Below are positions 40,774 through 49,231 of a DNA stretch of 60,107 nt, one piece after another (the first letter of the stretch is position 1; each line of letters opens with the position of its first letter). Under the pieces are notes generated by a model, which ran no database searches, was not told where the DNA came from, and worked only from the letters and a program-made list of their open reading frames with translations. This stretch comes from Candidatus Zixiibacteriota bacterium (GTDB lineage Bacteria; Zixibacteria; MSB-5A5; GN15; FEB-12). Position numbers and translations under genes: made by a program. The stretch spans positions 1 to 60,107 of the forward strand of contig JBFMGC010000015.1 of NCBI GenBank assembly GCA_040752815.1, read 5' to 3'.

Positions 40774-43707
40774 TCAATGGACCGCGTCAAGCCGATCCAG
40801 ATCGATATTGTATTCTTTGATTTTCAACCGAAGGGTGGATTCAGGGATATTCAGCATCGCCGCCGCATGTTTCTTAACCCCGTGGCGTTCCCTCAGCGCC
40901 CTGACTATGAACTGCCGCTCATGGCTGGCGAGATAGTCATATAAGGAATACCCGCTGCCGAACTCCACAGGGCGTGCATACGGCATCACCTGATCCACAC
41001 CCGCCGGCAGCCTGCTGTCGGAGAGAATCTTGGTGGAGAGCAGTTCCGGCCCGATTGTATCGTTTGTCCCGGCAAGGAGAATCAGTTTCTTGATTTCATT
41101 GTCGAGCTCACGGACATTTCCCGGCCAGGCATACGCCACCAGGTGTTTCATCGTGTCTGATGAAATCCTCTTGCCCGATCCGGCGAGAAAATGCTCCACC
41201 AGCAGGGGAATATCCTCACGTCGGTCGGCCAGGGCCGGTAGCTTGAAAGTCAGCGCGGCCAGACGATAGTACAAGTCCTGGCGGAAACGCCGCTCGCTCA
41301 TCTCGGCCTTGAGGTCCTTGTTAGTCGCCGAGACAATACGCACGTCGACTTTGCGCGGAGTACTCTCGCCAAGGCGGACCAGTTCCTTCTCTTCGAGCAC
41401 CCGCAGTATCTTGGCCTGCACACTGAGCGGCATGTCGGCGATCTCGTCGAGGAAAAACGTGCCGCCGTCGGCCTCCTCGAACAAACCCGGCTTGTCTCTG
41501 TCCGCTCCAGTGAACGCGCCGCGGCGATATCCGAATAACTCGGACTCCAAAAGCGTCTCCGGCAGCGCGGCGCAGTTGACTGAGATGTAGCGCTTGTCCC
41601 GCCTCTTCGAATTGTAGTGAATTGCGCGAGCCAGCAGATCTTTGCCGCTGCCGGTCGGTCCCTGGATATTGATGGAGATGTCGGAATCGATCACCTGGCG
41701 GACCTGATCGAGAATCTGCAGCAGCTCATGATTGCGCGTGATGATGTTCGGAAATGCGGCTGATTCCATCAGTTGCGCTTTGAGACGACGGTTGTCCTCA
41801 AGCAGCTTTCGCCGCTGCAGCTCGGCCGATTTGAACGCTACCACATCGGAGAATCCGACCGCAAAATTGAGCGCTTCCTGATTGAACGGATTCAGGCGAC
41901 CGTCTTTCGAGAGCCGGTCGAGATAGACGTAGCTTACCGTGCCATCGCCCATGCGGAACGGCACCACTAATACACTGGCGATGACCTCGGCCCTGTCCGG
42001 AAACAGGTCGGCCACGTAGGGATCACGACGGCAGTCAAGCAACAGCGTGGGCTTGGTGGTAGATATCTCCTCACCGAGCAGGCGACGGAAACTGTCCACG
42101 AAGTGCGGTAATTGGCGATCGGAGAACACTACGGTGCTCATCGTGGTCGAGATATCCAGGTCCGGCGACACCAAAACCACCCGGTCAGCGCCGGTGCGCC
42201 GGCGAAGCACCTCGATTACCGTGTCCATCTGGGTCGTATCGAGATCACCCAAATCACCCTGGTTGATCAGTTTGCCAAATAGCTTGAACTCGTTGTCGTC
42301 GGAGACAGACAGCGCCACCGCTTGATCGGCGATCGTGGCGAGGAACTGGGTCACCCGCCTCACCCTGGCCGTATCGGACAACTCTGAAAACAGCTTCTCC
42401 GCCCGGCTCAACTGCTTGAACCCGTGATGCAGCTTGCCTTGCCGGCAAGCCCATACGCCGGCCTGGTAGCTGGCCTCGGCGACCCAATGATCGAGATCGA
42501 GTCGGCGGAACAGGCGGACAGCCTCGTCATAGTGCTGATCGATCACGGTAGTTTCCTCGGAGCCGGCCTGAACCATCAGGTCGGCGAGGGCGAGAATGGT
42601 TCGCGCAAGATCGACAGGATCGCCGGCATTGCGGGCCGCGCTGAGCGCTTCACGACCGTTACGAATTGCTTCAGCAAACTCGGACCTCGCCGCGAATACC
42701 AGCGCGATTACGCGGCGCGACTGGCTGATCTCGGCAGCCTCCCCTATCCTTACCGCCAGATCGAGGGCCTTCTGTGCATATTTCATTGCGGCATCGAGGT
42801 TATCGAGCGCCAGCTCGACTTCAGCCAGCCGCCGCCCTGCCTGTGTGACCAGGGCGGACTCCGGCGCCAGCCTCGACGCATCCTTATAGGCTTCATTCAG
42901 CAGAGCCTTGGCCTTGTAGTAATCGCCTTTCTCAAAGGCCAGTTCGCCGGCGAATTCGCGTTGGTGAACTTTCGACCGCTTCAGGCCCAGCCGTTCAACT
43001 ATTCCCCGCGCTTTCTCAAACGAGTTTTCGGCAAAGACGAATTCGCGCTTTCTCAGATAGAGATAACCGAGTGATATTAGAGTGCCCGCCGCAGAGGCTT
43101 CATCGCCATTCGACGTGTAGTAAGCGAGGGCGCTCTTGAGCCCCTGCTCGGCACGAGGCCATTCGCCAAGTAGCGTGCGGACGCGCCCCAGGTTTCCGGA
43201 AAGCATCGCGGCCTTGGCCGGATACCCATCCGTCAGAGTGACTGCTTCGTCGAGAAATCCGGTGGCCGCCTTAAAATCGGAGCGCATAAAGGCGATATGA
43301 GCCAGCTCGTTGAGGCTGCTTACCTGGCCGGCGGAGTCGGCGGCCCGGCGATACGAGGCGAGAGCATCGTACGATTTCTCCTCAGCCTTCTTGAGGTCCC
43401 CTTCGGCCCAGTAGGTCTTGGACAGCACGTGCAGCGTCCGGCCATACTGTCTATGATGAGGGGATCCGGCCAGCAGCTTGGCCGCTTTCTGCCCCTTTTC
43501 CAAGGCATTGACATAATCACCGTCAAGGAAGGCCACGTCAGCCGACAGGGACAGAAAGAAACCCATCTGCACGGAGTCCCCGACAAAATCTGTTTCGGTG
43601 AGGCTTTGAAGGTCCTTCTTCGCTGCTTCGTGCTTCCTCTGATGAAGCAACTCTTCAATTAGCAGCAAGCGCTGATCCAGGACATAGGTTAGTGAGGTTG
43701 TTGCCAT
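40774..43707 (-). CDS. TPR-GAF-sigma54-dependent transcriptional activator
   Basis: A 977-residue bacterial enhancer-binding protein. Residues ~1-430 are tetratricopeptide repeats (for example DAAMKYAQKALDLAVRIGEAAE, quoted in part as DAAMKYAQKALDLAV), ~470-630 a GAF-like sensor, and ~650-880 the AAA+ domain with Walker A GPTGSGKDLLARAI (~684), GAFTGA for sigma54 contact (~730), FFLDEIADM (Walker B) and the arginine-finger/sensor region. The C-terminal ~50 residues are a Fis-type HTH (GVKKHAAAMLNIPESTLRLKI). The Walker A ends KD instead of the usual KE. A response-regulator receiver domain is absent, so TPR and GAF are the likely input. It ends in a strong terminator. Confidence 0.93.
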   Translation of the reverse strand: MATTSLTYVLDQRLLLIEELLHQRKHEAAKKDLQSLTETDFVGDSVQMGFFLSLSADVAFLDGDYVNALEKGQKAAKLLAGSPHHRQYGRTLHVLSKTYWAEGDLKKAEEKSYDALASYRRAADSAGQVSSLNELAHIAFMRSDFKAATGFLDEAVTLTDGYPAKAAMLSGNLGRVRTLLGEWPRAEQGLKSALAYYTSNGDEASAAGTLISLGYLYLRKREFVFAENSFEKARGIVERLGLKRSKVHQREFAGELAFEKGDYYKAKALLNEAYKDASRLAPESALVTQAGRRLAEVELALDNLDAAMKYAQKALDLAVRIGEAAEISQSRRVIALVFAARSEFAEAIRNGREALSAARNAGDPVDLARTILALADLMVQAGSEETTVIDQHYDEAVRLFRRLDLDHWVAEASYQAGVWACRQGKLHHGFKQLSRAEKLFSELSDTARVRRVTQFLATIADQAVALSVSDDNEFKLFGKLINQGDLGDLDTTQMDTVIEVLRRRTGADRVVLVSPDLDISTTMSTVVFSDRQLPHFVDSFRRLLGEEISTTKPTLLLDCRRDPYVADLFPDRAEVIASVLVVPFRMGDGTVSYVYLDRLSKDGRLNPFNQEALNFAVGFSDVVAFKSAELQRRKLLEDNRRLKAQLMESAAFPNIITRNHELLQILDQVRQVIDSDISINIQGPTGSGKDLLARAIHYNSKRRDKRYISVNCAALPETLLESELFGYRRGAFTGADRDKPGLFEEADGGTFFLDEIADMPLSVQAKILRVLEEKELVRLGESTPRKVDVRIVSATNKDLKAEMSERRFRQDLYYRLAALTFKLPALADRREDIPLLVEHFLAGSGKRISSDTMKHLVAYAWPGNVRELDNEIKKLILLAGTNDTIGPELLSTKILSDSRLPAGVDQVMPYARPVEFGSGYSLYDYLASHERQFIVRALRERHGVKKHAAAMLNIPESTLRLKIKEYNIDLDRLDAVH

Positions 43708-43811
43708 GTCTTATGGTACCTTTAAGGTCCCTGGGTTGCAGCTATCGAACGGCTGCCGCGCGGTCAAGGGCGCGCGAGTGGGTCGCCCTCGAACCGAACT
43801 ACTGAGCCGGA

Positions 43812-44087
43812 TTAGATAGCCATCATCGCCGACCAGACGACCGTAACCACTTCGTACCAGGTCGGCACCGTGCTCGTAGGTTGGCCGGACACCAAAATCT
43901 GGGTGTTCGTATCATGTATGATCACCGTGGTGTCGCTTCCGGGAATTCCATTGCCGCCGGCTCTGCCGCCGCCGTGAGTGCGATCCGAATCCCAGGGCTG
44001 TTCACCCGAGAGAGCCGGTCCGCTGAACATCCCGATGCACACAAGAGCCAATCCTACGAAGAGTGCTGTTAGCGTTTTACTCTGCAT
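43812..44087 (-). CDS. Small secreted protein of unknown function
   Basis: A 91-residue protein. The ATG at 44087 is preferred: GGAGG lies just upstream and MQSKTLTALFVGLALVCIG is a clear signal peptide; the longer ORF to 44129 adds only 14 unlikely residues. The mature part is Gly/Arg-rich (THGGGRAGGNGIPGSD), then a beta-like segment (TTVIIHDTNTQILVSGQPTS) and a hydrophobic C-terminus (YEVVTVVWSAMMAI). It is preceded by a near-consensus promoter and lies 104 bp upstream of the TPR-sigma54 activator on the same strand. It matches no family I recognise. Confidence 0.72.
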   Translation of the reverse strand: MQSKTLTALFVGLALVCIGMFSGPALSGEQPWDSDRTHGGGRAGGNGIPGSDTTVIIHDTNTQILVSGQPTSTVPTWYEVVTVVWSAMMAI

Positions 44088-44200
44088 ACACAATCCTCCG
44101 AAAAGCCAGCACTTCACCTTGAAATCCAAACCTTACGCTATGTGCCGGTTGAAAGAGATGAAAAGTGCAAGCTATCCAAGTCGCATTTTCTGCTACCATC

Positions 44201-44229
44201 AGAATAGACAAACCGTATCGTCGTGTCAA
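44201..44229 (-). promoter_or_regulatory. Near-consensus sigma70 promoter for the small secreted protein
   Basis: On the minus strand a perfect -35 TTGACA (44224-44229) is 17 bp from -10 TATTCT (44201-44206). Transcription near 44193 would give a leader of ~105 nt before the ATG. No sigma54 -24/-12 motif was found here. Confidence 0.75.
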
Positions 44230-44243
44230 GCATTATTTTACGT

Positions 44244-44260
44244 GGCGCATAAATTGCGCC
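44244..44260. terminator. Hairpin after the corC-type gene
   Basis: A perfect 6-bp stem, GGCGCA and TGCGCC, with a 5-nt loop, about 10 bp past the stop codon of the CBS-domain protein gene. It lies just upstream of the next promoter and lacks a long U-run, so it is a weak candidate. Confidence 0.45.
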
Positions 44261-44269
44261 GGGGCAGGG

Positions 44270-45538
44270 CTATGGGGTGGGCTGGAAGGGCTTCACACGC
44301 ACCGAAAGAATCCGCTGCCCGTCAAGTCCGAGCACGCGAAGTCTCAGGCTGTGCCAGGCCACTTCCTGGTTGATAGTCGGCACCGACCCCACCAGGTCGT
44401 AAATAAGCCCACCGACGGTGGCGTTTTCGTCTTGCGGGTACTCAGTTTCGAGGAGTTCCTGAAGTTTTTCGAGCCGCAGATTGGCATCCACAACCAGGCT
44501 GCCATCGGATTGACGCCTGATATCTTCGTCTTCGGTGTCGTGTTCGTCCTGGATTTCTCCGACGATTTCCTCGAGGATATCCTCGAGCGTAACCAGACCG
44601 GAAACGCCGCCATAGTCGTCAACGACCACTGCCACGTGAAGCTTGCGGGAGCGGAATTCGCGAAGCAGGTCGCCGATGACCTTGGTTTCCGGCACGAAGT
44701 AGGGACGCCGCAGGTAATCGGTTATTACAAACTCCTCCCCCGGCCGGGGCAGATTGTTAAAGAGGTCTTTGACATACAATATGCCGATAATCTTATCGAT
44801 TGTGCCTTCATATACCGGATAGCGGGAGTGGCCGTCACGACGCACCAAATCCTGGATGTCCGCAAAGCGGGTGGACTTTTCGATGCCTACAAGATCAATG
44901 CGCGGCGACATAATCTCTTCAACGGTGGTTTGGTCAAGCCGGAATATCTGGCCGATCATCTCCTTCTCATCGGCCTCCACTATTGTCTCACCGATTCCGG
45001 CTTGTTCAGCGAGCGTTTCTATGGCACGCTCGACAATCTCTTCTTTCTCATCTTCGGTCACATGTCGTTCGACGCCGCCGCCACGAAGGCCCCTTCGGTA
45101 GGCCGTCACCACCGGATGGAGCAGCCACCGGAGCAAGCCGATAAGCCAAAGCCATCCGACTATGCCGCGTCTCACCGCGCGCCTCGAGGCCCGTCGCGGC
45201 AGGAACTCAGCCACCAGAACGAAGAGCACCCAGACCATAAGCAGGTTGAACCAGGCGACATAGCCGGAGTGGCGGCCCACTATCTCGTCAGTCAGCAGAA
45301 TAGTGCACACCACAATCGCGATTAGAGCGAAGTAGCGATAGATGGTGGCCACCTGAAGGAAAGCGCGCGGATCACTCACCAGACGCACCAGCGCTTGCCT
45401 GCGCCGCTGGGAGAGACCCGGAAACCGGCGCGAGAGCTCTTCGGGATCGATATAGATAGCCGCTGCGTACACCGAAACCACGTAGGCAGATACGTAGCAC
45501 CAGATGATTGCGGCCAGGTAGAAGAGCGACATCATCAT
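44270..45538 (-). CDS. CNNM/CorC-type membrane protein with CBS pair (HlyC/CorC family)
   Basis: A 422-residue member of the HlyC/CorC family, implicated in Mg2+/Co2+ transport or its regulation. The start MMMSLFYLAA at 45538 overlaps the ybeY stop; the ORF extension to 45652 lies in ybeY. Three or four membrane helices (~1-140) form the DUF21-like part, followed by tandem CBS domains (~205-335, e.g. RIDLVGIEKSTRFADIQDLVRRDGHSRYPVYEG in pieces IDLVGIEKSTRFADIQ and SRYPVYEG) and a C-terminal CorC_HlyC domain (VVVDDYGGVSGLVTLEDILEEIVG in pieces VVVDDYGGVSG and LEDILEEIVG). It ends the aspS-phoH-pgpH-ybeY operon. Confidence 0.9.
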   Translation of the reverse strand: MMMSLFYLAAIIWCYVSAYVVSVYAAAIYIDPEELSRRFPGLSQRRRQALVRLVSDPRAFLQVATIYRYFALIAIVVCTILLTDEIVGRHSGYVAWFNLLMVWVLFVLVAEFLPRRASRRAVRRGIVGWLWLIGLLRWLLHPVVTAYRRGLRGGGVERHVTEDEKEEIVERAIETLAEQAGIGETIVEADEKEMIGQIFRLDQTTVEEIMSPRIDLVGIEKSTRFADIQDLVRRDGHSRYPVYEGTIDKIIGILYVKDLFNNLPRPGEEFVITDYLRRPYFVPETKVIGDLLREFRSRKLHVAVVVDDYGGVSGLVTLEDILEEIVGEIQDEHDTEDEDIRRQSDGSLVVDANLRLEKLQELLETEYPQDENATVGGLIYDLVGSVPTINQEVAWHSLRLRVLGLDGQRILSVRVKPFQPTP

Positions 45539-45975
45539 CGCGGCCTCCTGCTTTCGATCGCGAGGAGATATCTCTTCTGACGAGCGAACATCGCCCGCTC
45601 TCGAGCCGGCGTGTCGTGATCGTGGCCGAACAGATGCAAAAGGCCGTGGCAAAACAGCAGCAGAAACTCATCTGCAAGCGATCGTCCCAGGCGTTCGGCC
45701 TGACGGCGGACGTATGGCATCGCGATATAGATTTCTCCGAACACGCTCTCGCTCGCGTTGATAGGGTCGAGATTGAAAGAGAGTACGTCAGTGGGCCGAT
45801 CAATCGAGCGATAGCGACGATTGAGGCTGCGCACGCGTGCGTCGGAGCAGACGATCAGGTTGACCGTAGCGTCGCGCCCCGTCCCAGTCTCGCCGCGCAC
45901 TACAATATCGAACAGGCGGCCGAGGCGAGATGACGGAAGTCGAACGGGGATTTCTTTACACACTACCAGCCTCAT
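45535..45975 (-). CDS. ybeY: Endoribonuclease YbeY (rRNA maturation factor)
   Basis: A 146-residue single-strand endoribonuclease needed for 16S rRNA 3'-end maturation and ribosome quality control. The zinc motif H(x3)H(x5)H appears as HGLLHLFGHDHDTPARE (~residues 110-126), and the conserved N-terminal half has LNRRYRSIDRPTDVLSF. The length is typical. It lies 3 bp after the pgpH-type gene and overlaps the CorC-type gene, the usual phoH-pgpH-ybeY-corC order. Confidence 0.95.
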   Translation of the reverse strand: MRLVVCKEIPVRLPSSRLGRLFDIVVRGETGTGRDATVNLIVCSDARVRSLNRRYRSIDRPTDVLSFNLDPINASESVFGEIYIAMPYVRRQAERLGRSLADEFLLLFCHGLLHLFGHDHDTPARERAMFARQKRYLLAIESRRPR

Positions 45976-45978
45976 CAG

Positions 45979-48222
45979 TCACACTTTCGGCTCAGCCGGG
46001 TACTTTACACGATGATGGAAAGCGGCAATAAGCACCTGGGCGAATGCCTTCTTGATACCGGCCAGGTCCCGCAAGGTCAGCGGGCACTCCTCAAGCTCGC
46101 CCGATTGGAAGCGAGCATTGATTATTCTCTGAATCAGAGCGTCTATACGCGCCGGCTTGGGATCGTCGAGCGTGCGGCTGGCCGCCTCGACCGCGTCCGC
46201 CAGCATGGCGATACCGGTTTCCCGGGTCTGCGGTCGCGGGCCGGGATAGCGGAACTTGTTTATGTCGACCGAGTCGCCTTCGTGCTCCTTCGCTTTATTG
46301 TAAAAGTACTCCATTACAATCGTGCCATGGTGCTCTTCGATAAAATTCAGGACATCATCGGGAATATCCGCCTCCTCGCCGAGCAACCGTCCTTTCTTGA
46401 CGTGCGATGAGAGGACAATCGCCGACATCGACGGCGTCAATCCCTCGTGCTTGGAGCGGACGCTGAACTGGTTTTCAACAAAGTACTCAGGCACTTCGAT
46501 CTTCCCGATATCGTGATAGTACGCCCCCACCCGGGCCAGCAGCGCATTGGCGCCGATAGCCTCGGCGGCCGCCTCACACAGGTTGCCCACCGAGATCGAA
46601 TGATGGTAGGTACCCGGCGCCTCAGTGGATAAGCGCTTCAGCAGAGGGTGATTCAGGTCTGAGAGCTCCAGCAAAGTGGTGTCGGTGGTGATGCCAAATA
46701 GAGATTCGAAAACGGGCAGCACGCCGGTTACAATAAGTATTGACAGGGCGCTGGTTACCAGGCCATAAAGCATCTCGATCAGGATTTCGTCGTTAGGCGT
46801 CAGCTTCAGCTTCTCCACCACCAGAATCAGCAGCACATACGAAAGCACTACCGAAAGCATGATGCGATAGAAGTGCGATCTCTTCTGCACGTGCTGTGAG
46901 GTCAGGCAGCCGACAAAGCCAACGACAGAGGTGAGCAGTGTGAGAGAGAAACTGAAGCGGTGCATCACTCCCAGCAGGAGCGCCAGTATGAATGTCGAGA
47001 GAGCTCCTATTTGGGCATCGAACAGAATCGTAACCATAACCGGCAGCACGGCTACCGGGTAGACGTAAATCGATTCGGGGCCTGTGAGATCCAGCAAGTA
47101 AACGAGAAGCATCTGAAGGCAGAAGACCAGGAACAAAGCCAGCAGCTTGGGATTGGAGCGCGCCATGTCCGGCCGAAAGAACTTGAGAAAGAGGTAAAGG
47201 GCGAGAAACGCCGCAAAAACGAGCACGAACCGGGCGAGCATCGGGAGCAGTGCAATCCACCACCCCCGGCCGGCGGCCTCGCGGCGCATGATGCGCACCA
47301 TCTCCGATAGCACCTCTTCCTGCTCAACCGTCACTTTTTGGCGAGCGGAAACGATCGCATCGCCCGCGTTAATCTCCTTCTTGACTGTGGAGACCTGTGC
47401 GAGCGCCTCGTCTACCCGACGGCTGTACTCCACCGGGTTCGGCCTGAGGCTGGGCAGGATAAACGTCTTGCCGACATTGTAGTAGAAATCGACGTCGACA
47501 GGCTCAGACACCGCCATCTGATTCAACACCGTGGTCAGGCGAGCGTTTGCCAGGCTGATGTCGCGGATGCGGCCGCGGTCCTGCAGGCTCTCCACCTCAC
47601 CGCAGCGGATCAGCACCGAGGGGTTGCCGTACCGGGGAAGTTCTTCGAGTCTGTCCAGGACACCAATCCGGTAGATCTGCTCACGATAAATGTTCGCAAG
47701 CCTCTCTTGAACCTGAGGGATATTGATGTCGCCGGTCAGGGCCTTGGCAATCGCGCCCTGGCTCAAGCCGGGAAACAGGGTCGCCAGGGAATCGATAAAG
47801 TCACCCTGACGGCGCACCTGTGCGGCCTGATCGAGGCGGCGGAATGAGCCGACCACACCCGCAAAACGGTTGAGGCGGCTTAGTGCCTCGGTTACGACAG
47901 CGGTATCGCAGTCGAGCACATACGGCGTGTACCGCCTGATTTGCTCCTGCTCCTCGAGAATCTCCTGCTCGCTTTTGAAAACAGTGATCGGGAAGGGCGC
48001 GACGATATCTTCACGCGCGATTTCGCCGTGCCGGGGCATGTCCAGGGGATCGTAGATAACCTCACCCGGGTAGAAGACGCCAATCACAACCGCGGTGACG
48101 ATTAGGATCAGCAGGCGCACCAGTCGGGCGCGTCCGGTGACCACCTGGGTCTGGCGCGACTCGCTCTGAACCTTGAGCAGCCGGCGTATCCGCCTTTTGA
48201 ACCTGAGCAGAAATCTGAACAT
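45979..48222 (-). CDS. pgpH: PgpH/YqfF-type 7TM HD phosphohydrolase
   Basis: A 747-residue membrane phosphodiesterase. After an N-terminal helix (~30-50), a large extracytoplasmic 7TMR-HDED domain (~60-305) is followed by a 7TM region (~310-500) and an HD domain (~520-710) with YHHSISVGNLCEAAAEA and AYYHDIGKIEVPEYF, the catalytic HD pair. PgpH enzymes hydrolyse cyclic di-AMP. No diadenylate cyclase is in the window, so that substrate is from family knowledge. It is 21 bp after phoH and 3 bp before ybeY. Confidence 0.92.
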   Translation of the reverse strand: MFRFLLRFKRRIRRLLKVQSESRQTQVVTGRARLVRLLILIVTAVVIGVFYPGEVIYDPLDMPRHGEIAREDIVAPFPITVFKSEQEILEEQEQIRRYTPYVLDCDTAVVTEALSRLNRFAGVVGSFRRLDQAAQVRRQGDFIDSLATLFPGLSQGAIAKALTGDINIPQVQERLANIYREQIYRIGVLDRLEELPRYGNPSVLIRCGEVESLQDRGRIRDISLANARLTTVLNQMAVSEPVDVDFYYNVGKTFILPSLRPNPVEYSRRVDEALAQVSTVKKEINAGDAIVSARQKVTVEQEEVLSEMVRIMRREAAGRGWWIALLPMLARFVLVFAAFLALYLFLKFFRPDMARSNPKLLALFLVFCLQMLLVYLLDLTGPESIYVYPVAVLPVMVTILFDAQIGALSTFILALLLGVMHRFSFSLTLLTSVVGFVGCLTSQHVQKRSHFYRIMLSVVLSYVLLILVVEKLKLTPNDEILIEMLYGLVTSALSILIVTGVLPVFESLFGITTDTTLLELSDLNHPLLKRLSTEAPGTYHHSISVGNLCEAAAEAIGANALLARVGAYYHDIGKIEVPEYFVENQFSVRSKHEGLTPSMSAIVLSSHVKKGRLLGEEADIPDDVLNFIEEHHGTIVMEYFYNKAKEHEGDSVDINKFRYPGPRPQTRETGIAMLADAVEAASRTLDDPKPARIDALIQRIINARFQSGELEECPLTLRDLAGIKKAFAQVLIAAFHHRVKYPAEPKV

Positions 48223-48243
48223 GGGGCGATCGTCCTTATCGCC

Positions 48244-49227
48244 TTAAGCCTTGCGCTTCGATTTCTCGTACCGCTCGTACGCCTTGATGATCTTCTGCAC
48301 GAGGTGATGGCGCACGACATCCTTCTCGGTCAGGTAGACATACTCAATCCCGGGGATGCCTTTCAATATGCCCTGGACTTTAACCAGACCGGAATCGCGG
48401 CGATCCGCCAGGTCGATCTGAGTAATGTCGCCGGTAATGACCGCCTTGGACTCCTCGCCGATTCGGGTCAAAAACATCTTCATCTGAGCCTGCGTGCAAT
48501 TCTGGGCTTCGTCCAGTACGACGAAGGCCTGATTCAGCGTGCGCCCCCGCATGAACGCCAGCGGCGCGATCTCGATTACGCCCATCTCCAAAAGGTTGCG
48601 AATCTTGTCCGGCTGGAGCATATCATACAGGGCGTCATAAACAGGCCGCAGATAAGGATCGACCTTGGCACGCACGTCGCCCGGCAGAAAGCCGAGCGAT
48701 TCGCCCGCCTCGACCGCCGGACGAGTGAACACCACTCGATTTACCCGTTTGGTCTTTAGGGCCGCAACTGCCATAGCACACGCCAGGTAGGTTTTGCCGG
48801 TGCCGGCCGGACCGATCGCGAAAACGATGTCATTGCGATCCACCGTATCGACATATTTCGTCTGCCCTATTGTTTTCGGCTTGATGACTTTTTTCAGGGC
48901 GCTGGTCAGGAGCGCCTCAGTAGAAATATCGCCCGCCGGGCCGCGCCCATTCTCTCGAACCATCGCTATCGCGTAGTTCAGGTACTGCTCAGTAATGAAA
49001 TCGCCCTGCTTGGTGCGGGTGAGCAAATCCTGAAACAGCCGCACCACCAGGTCGACCTCGCGAGGATCCCCCTCCACTATGACCCGGTCCCCCCGGGCGA
49101 CGATCTTGGCGACAAACCGGGTTTCTATCACCCGCAGGTAAGCGTCGTTCTGACCGAAAATCAAACGCTGGTCGACCCCGTGAAGATCGACCACGACTGA
49201 TTTCTTATCGTTTATATCCTCGTTCAT
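48244..49227 (-). CDS. PhoH-family ATPase
   Basis: A 327-residue PhoH/YbeZ-type ATPase, a partner of YbeY in RNA processing. The N-terminal ~100 residues include the KH-like region (VVDLHGVDQRLIFGQND). The ATPase core has Walker A GPAGTGKTYLACAMA (~136), Walker B FVVLDEAQN (~240) and the sensor loop VITGDITQIDLA. The distal tail is basic (RYEKSKRKA). It follows aspS by 4 bp and precedes pgpH by 21 bp. Confidence 0.94.
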   Translation of the reverse strand: MNEDINDKKSVVVDLHGVDQRLIFGQNDAYLRVIETRFVAKIVARGDRVIVEGDPREVDLVVRLFQDLLTRTKQGDFITEQYLNYAIAMVRENGRGPAGDISTEALLTSALKKVIKPKTIGQTKYVDTVDRNDIVFAIGPAGTGKTYLACAMAVAALKTKRVNRVVFTRPAVEAGESLGFLPGDVRAKVDPYLRPVYDALYDMLQPDKIRNLLEMGVIEIAPLAFMRGRTLNQAFVVLDEAQNCTQAQMKMFLTRIGEESKAVITGDITQIDLADRRDSGLVKVQGILKGIPGIEYVYLTEKDVVRHHLVQKIIKAYERYEKSKRKA

Positions 49228-49231
49228 CTAT

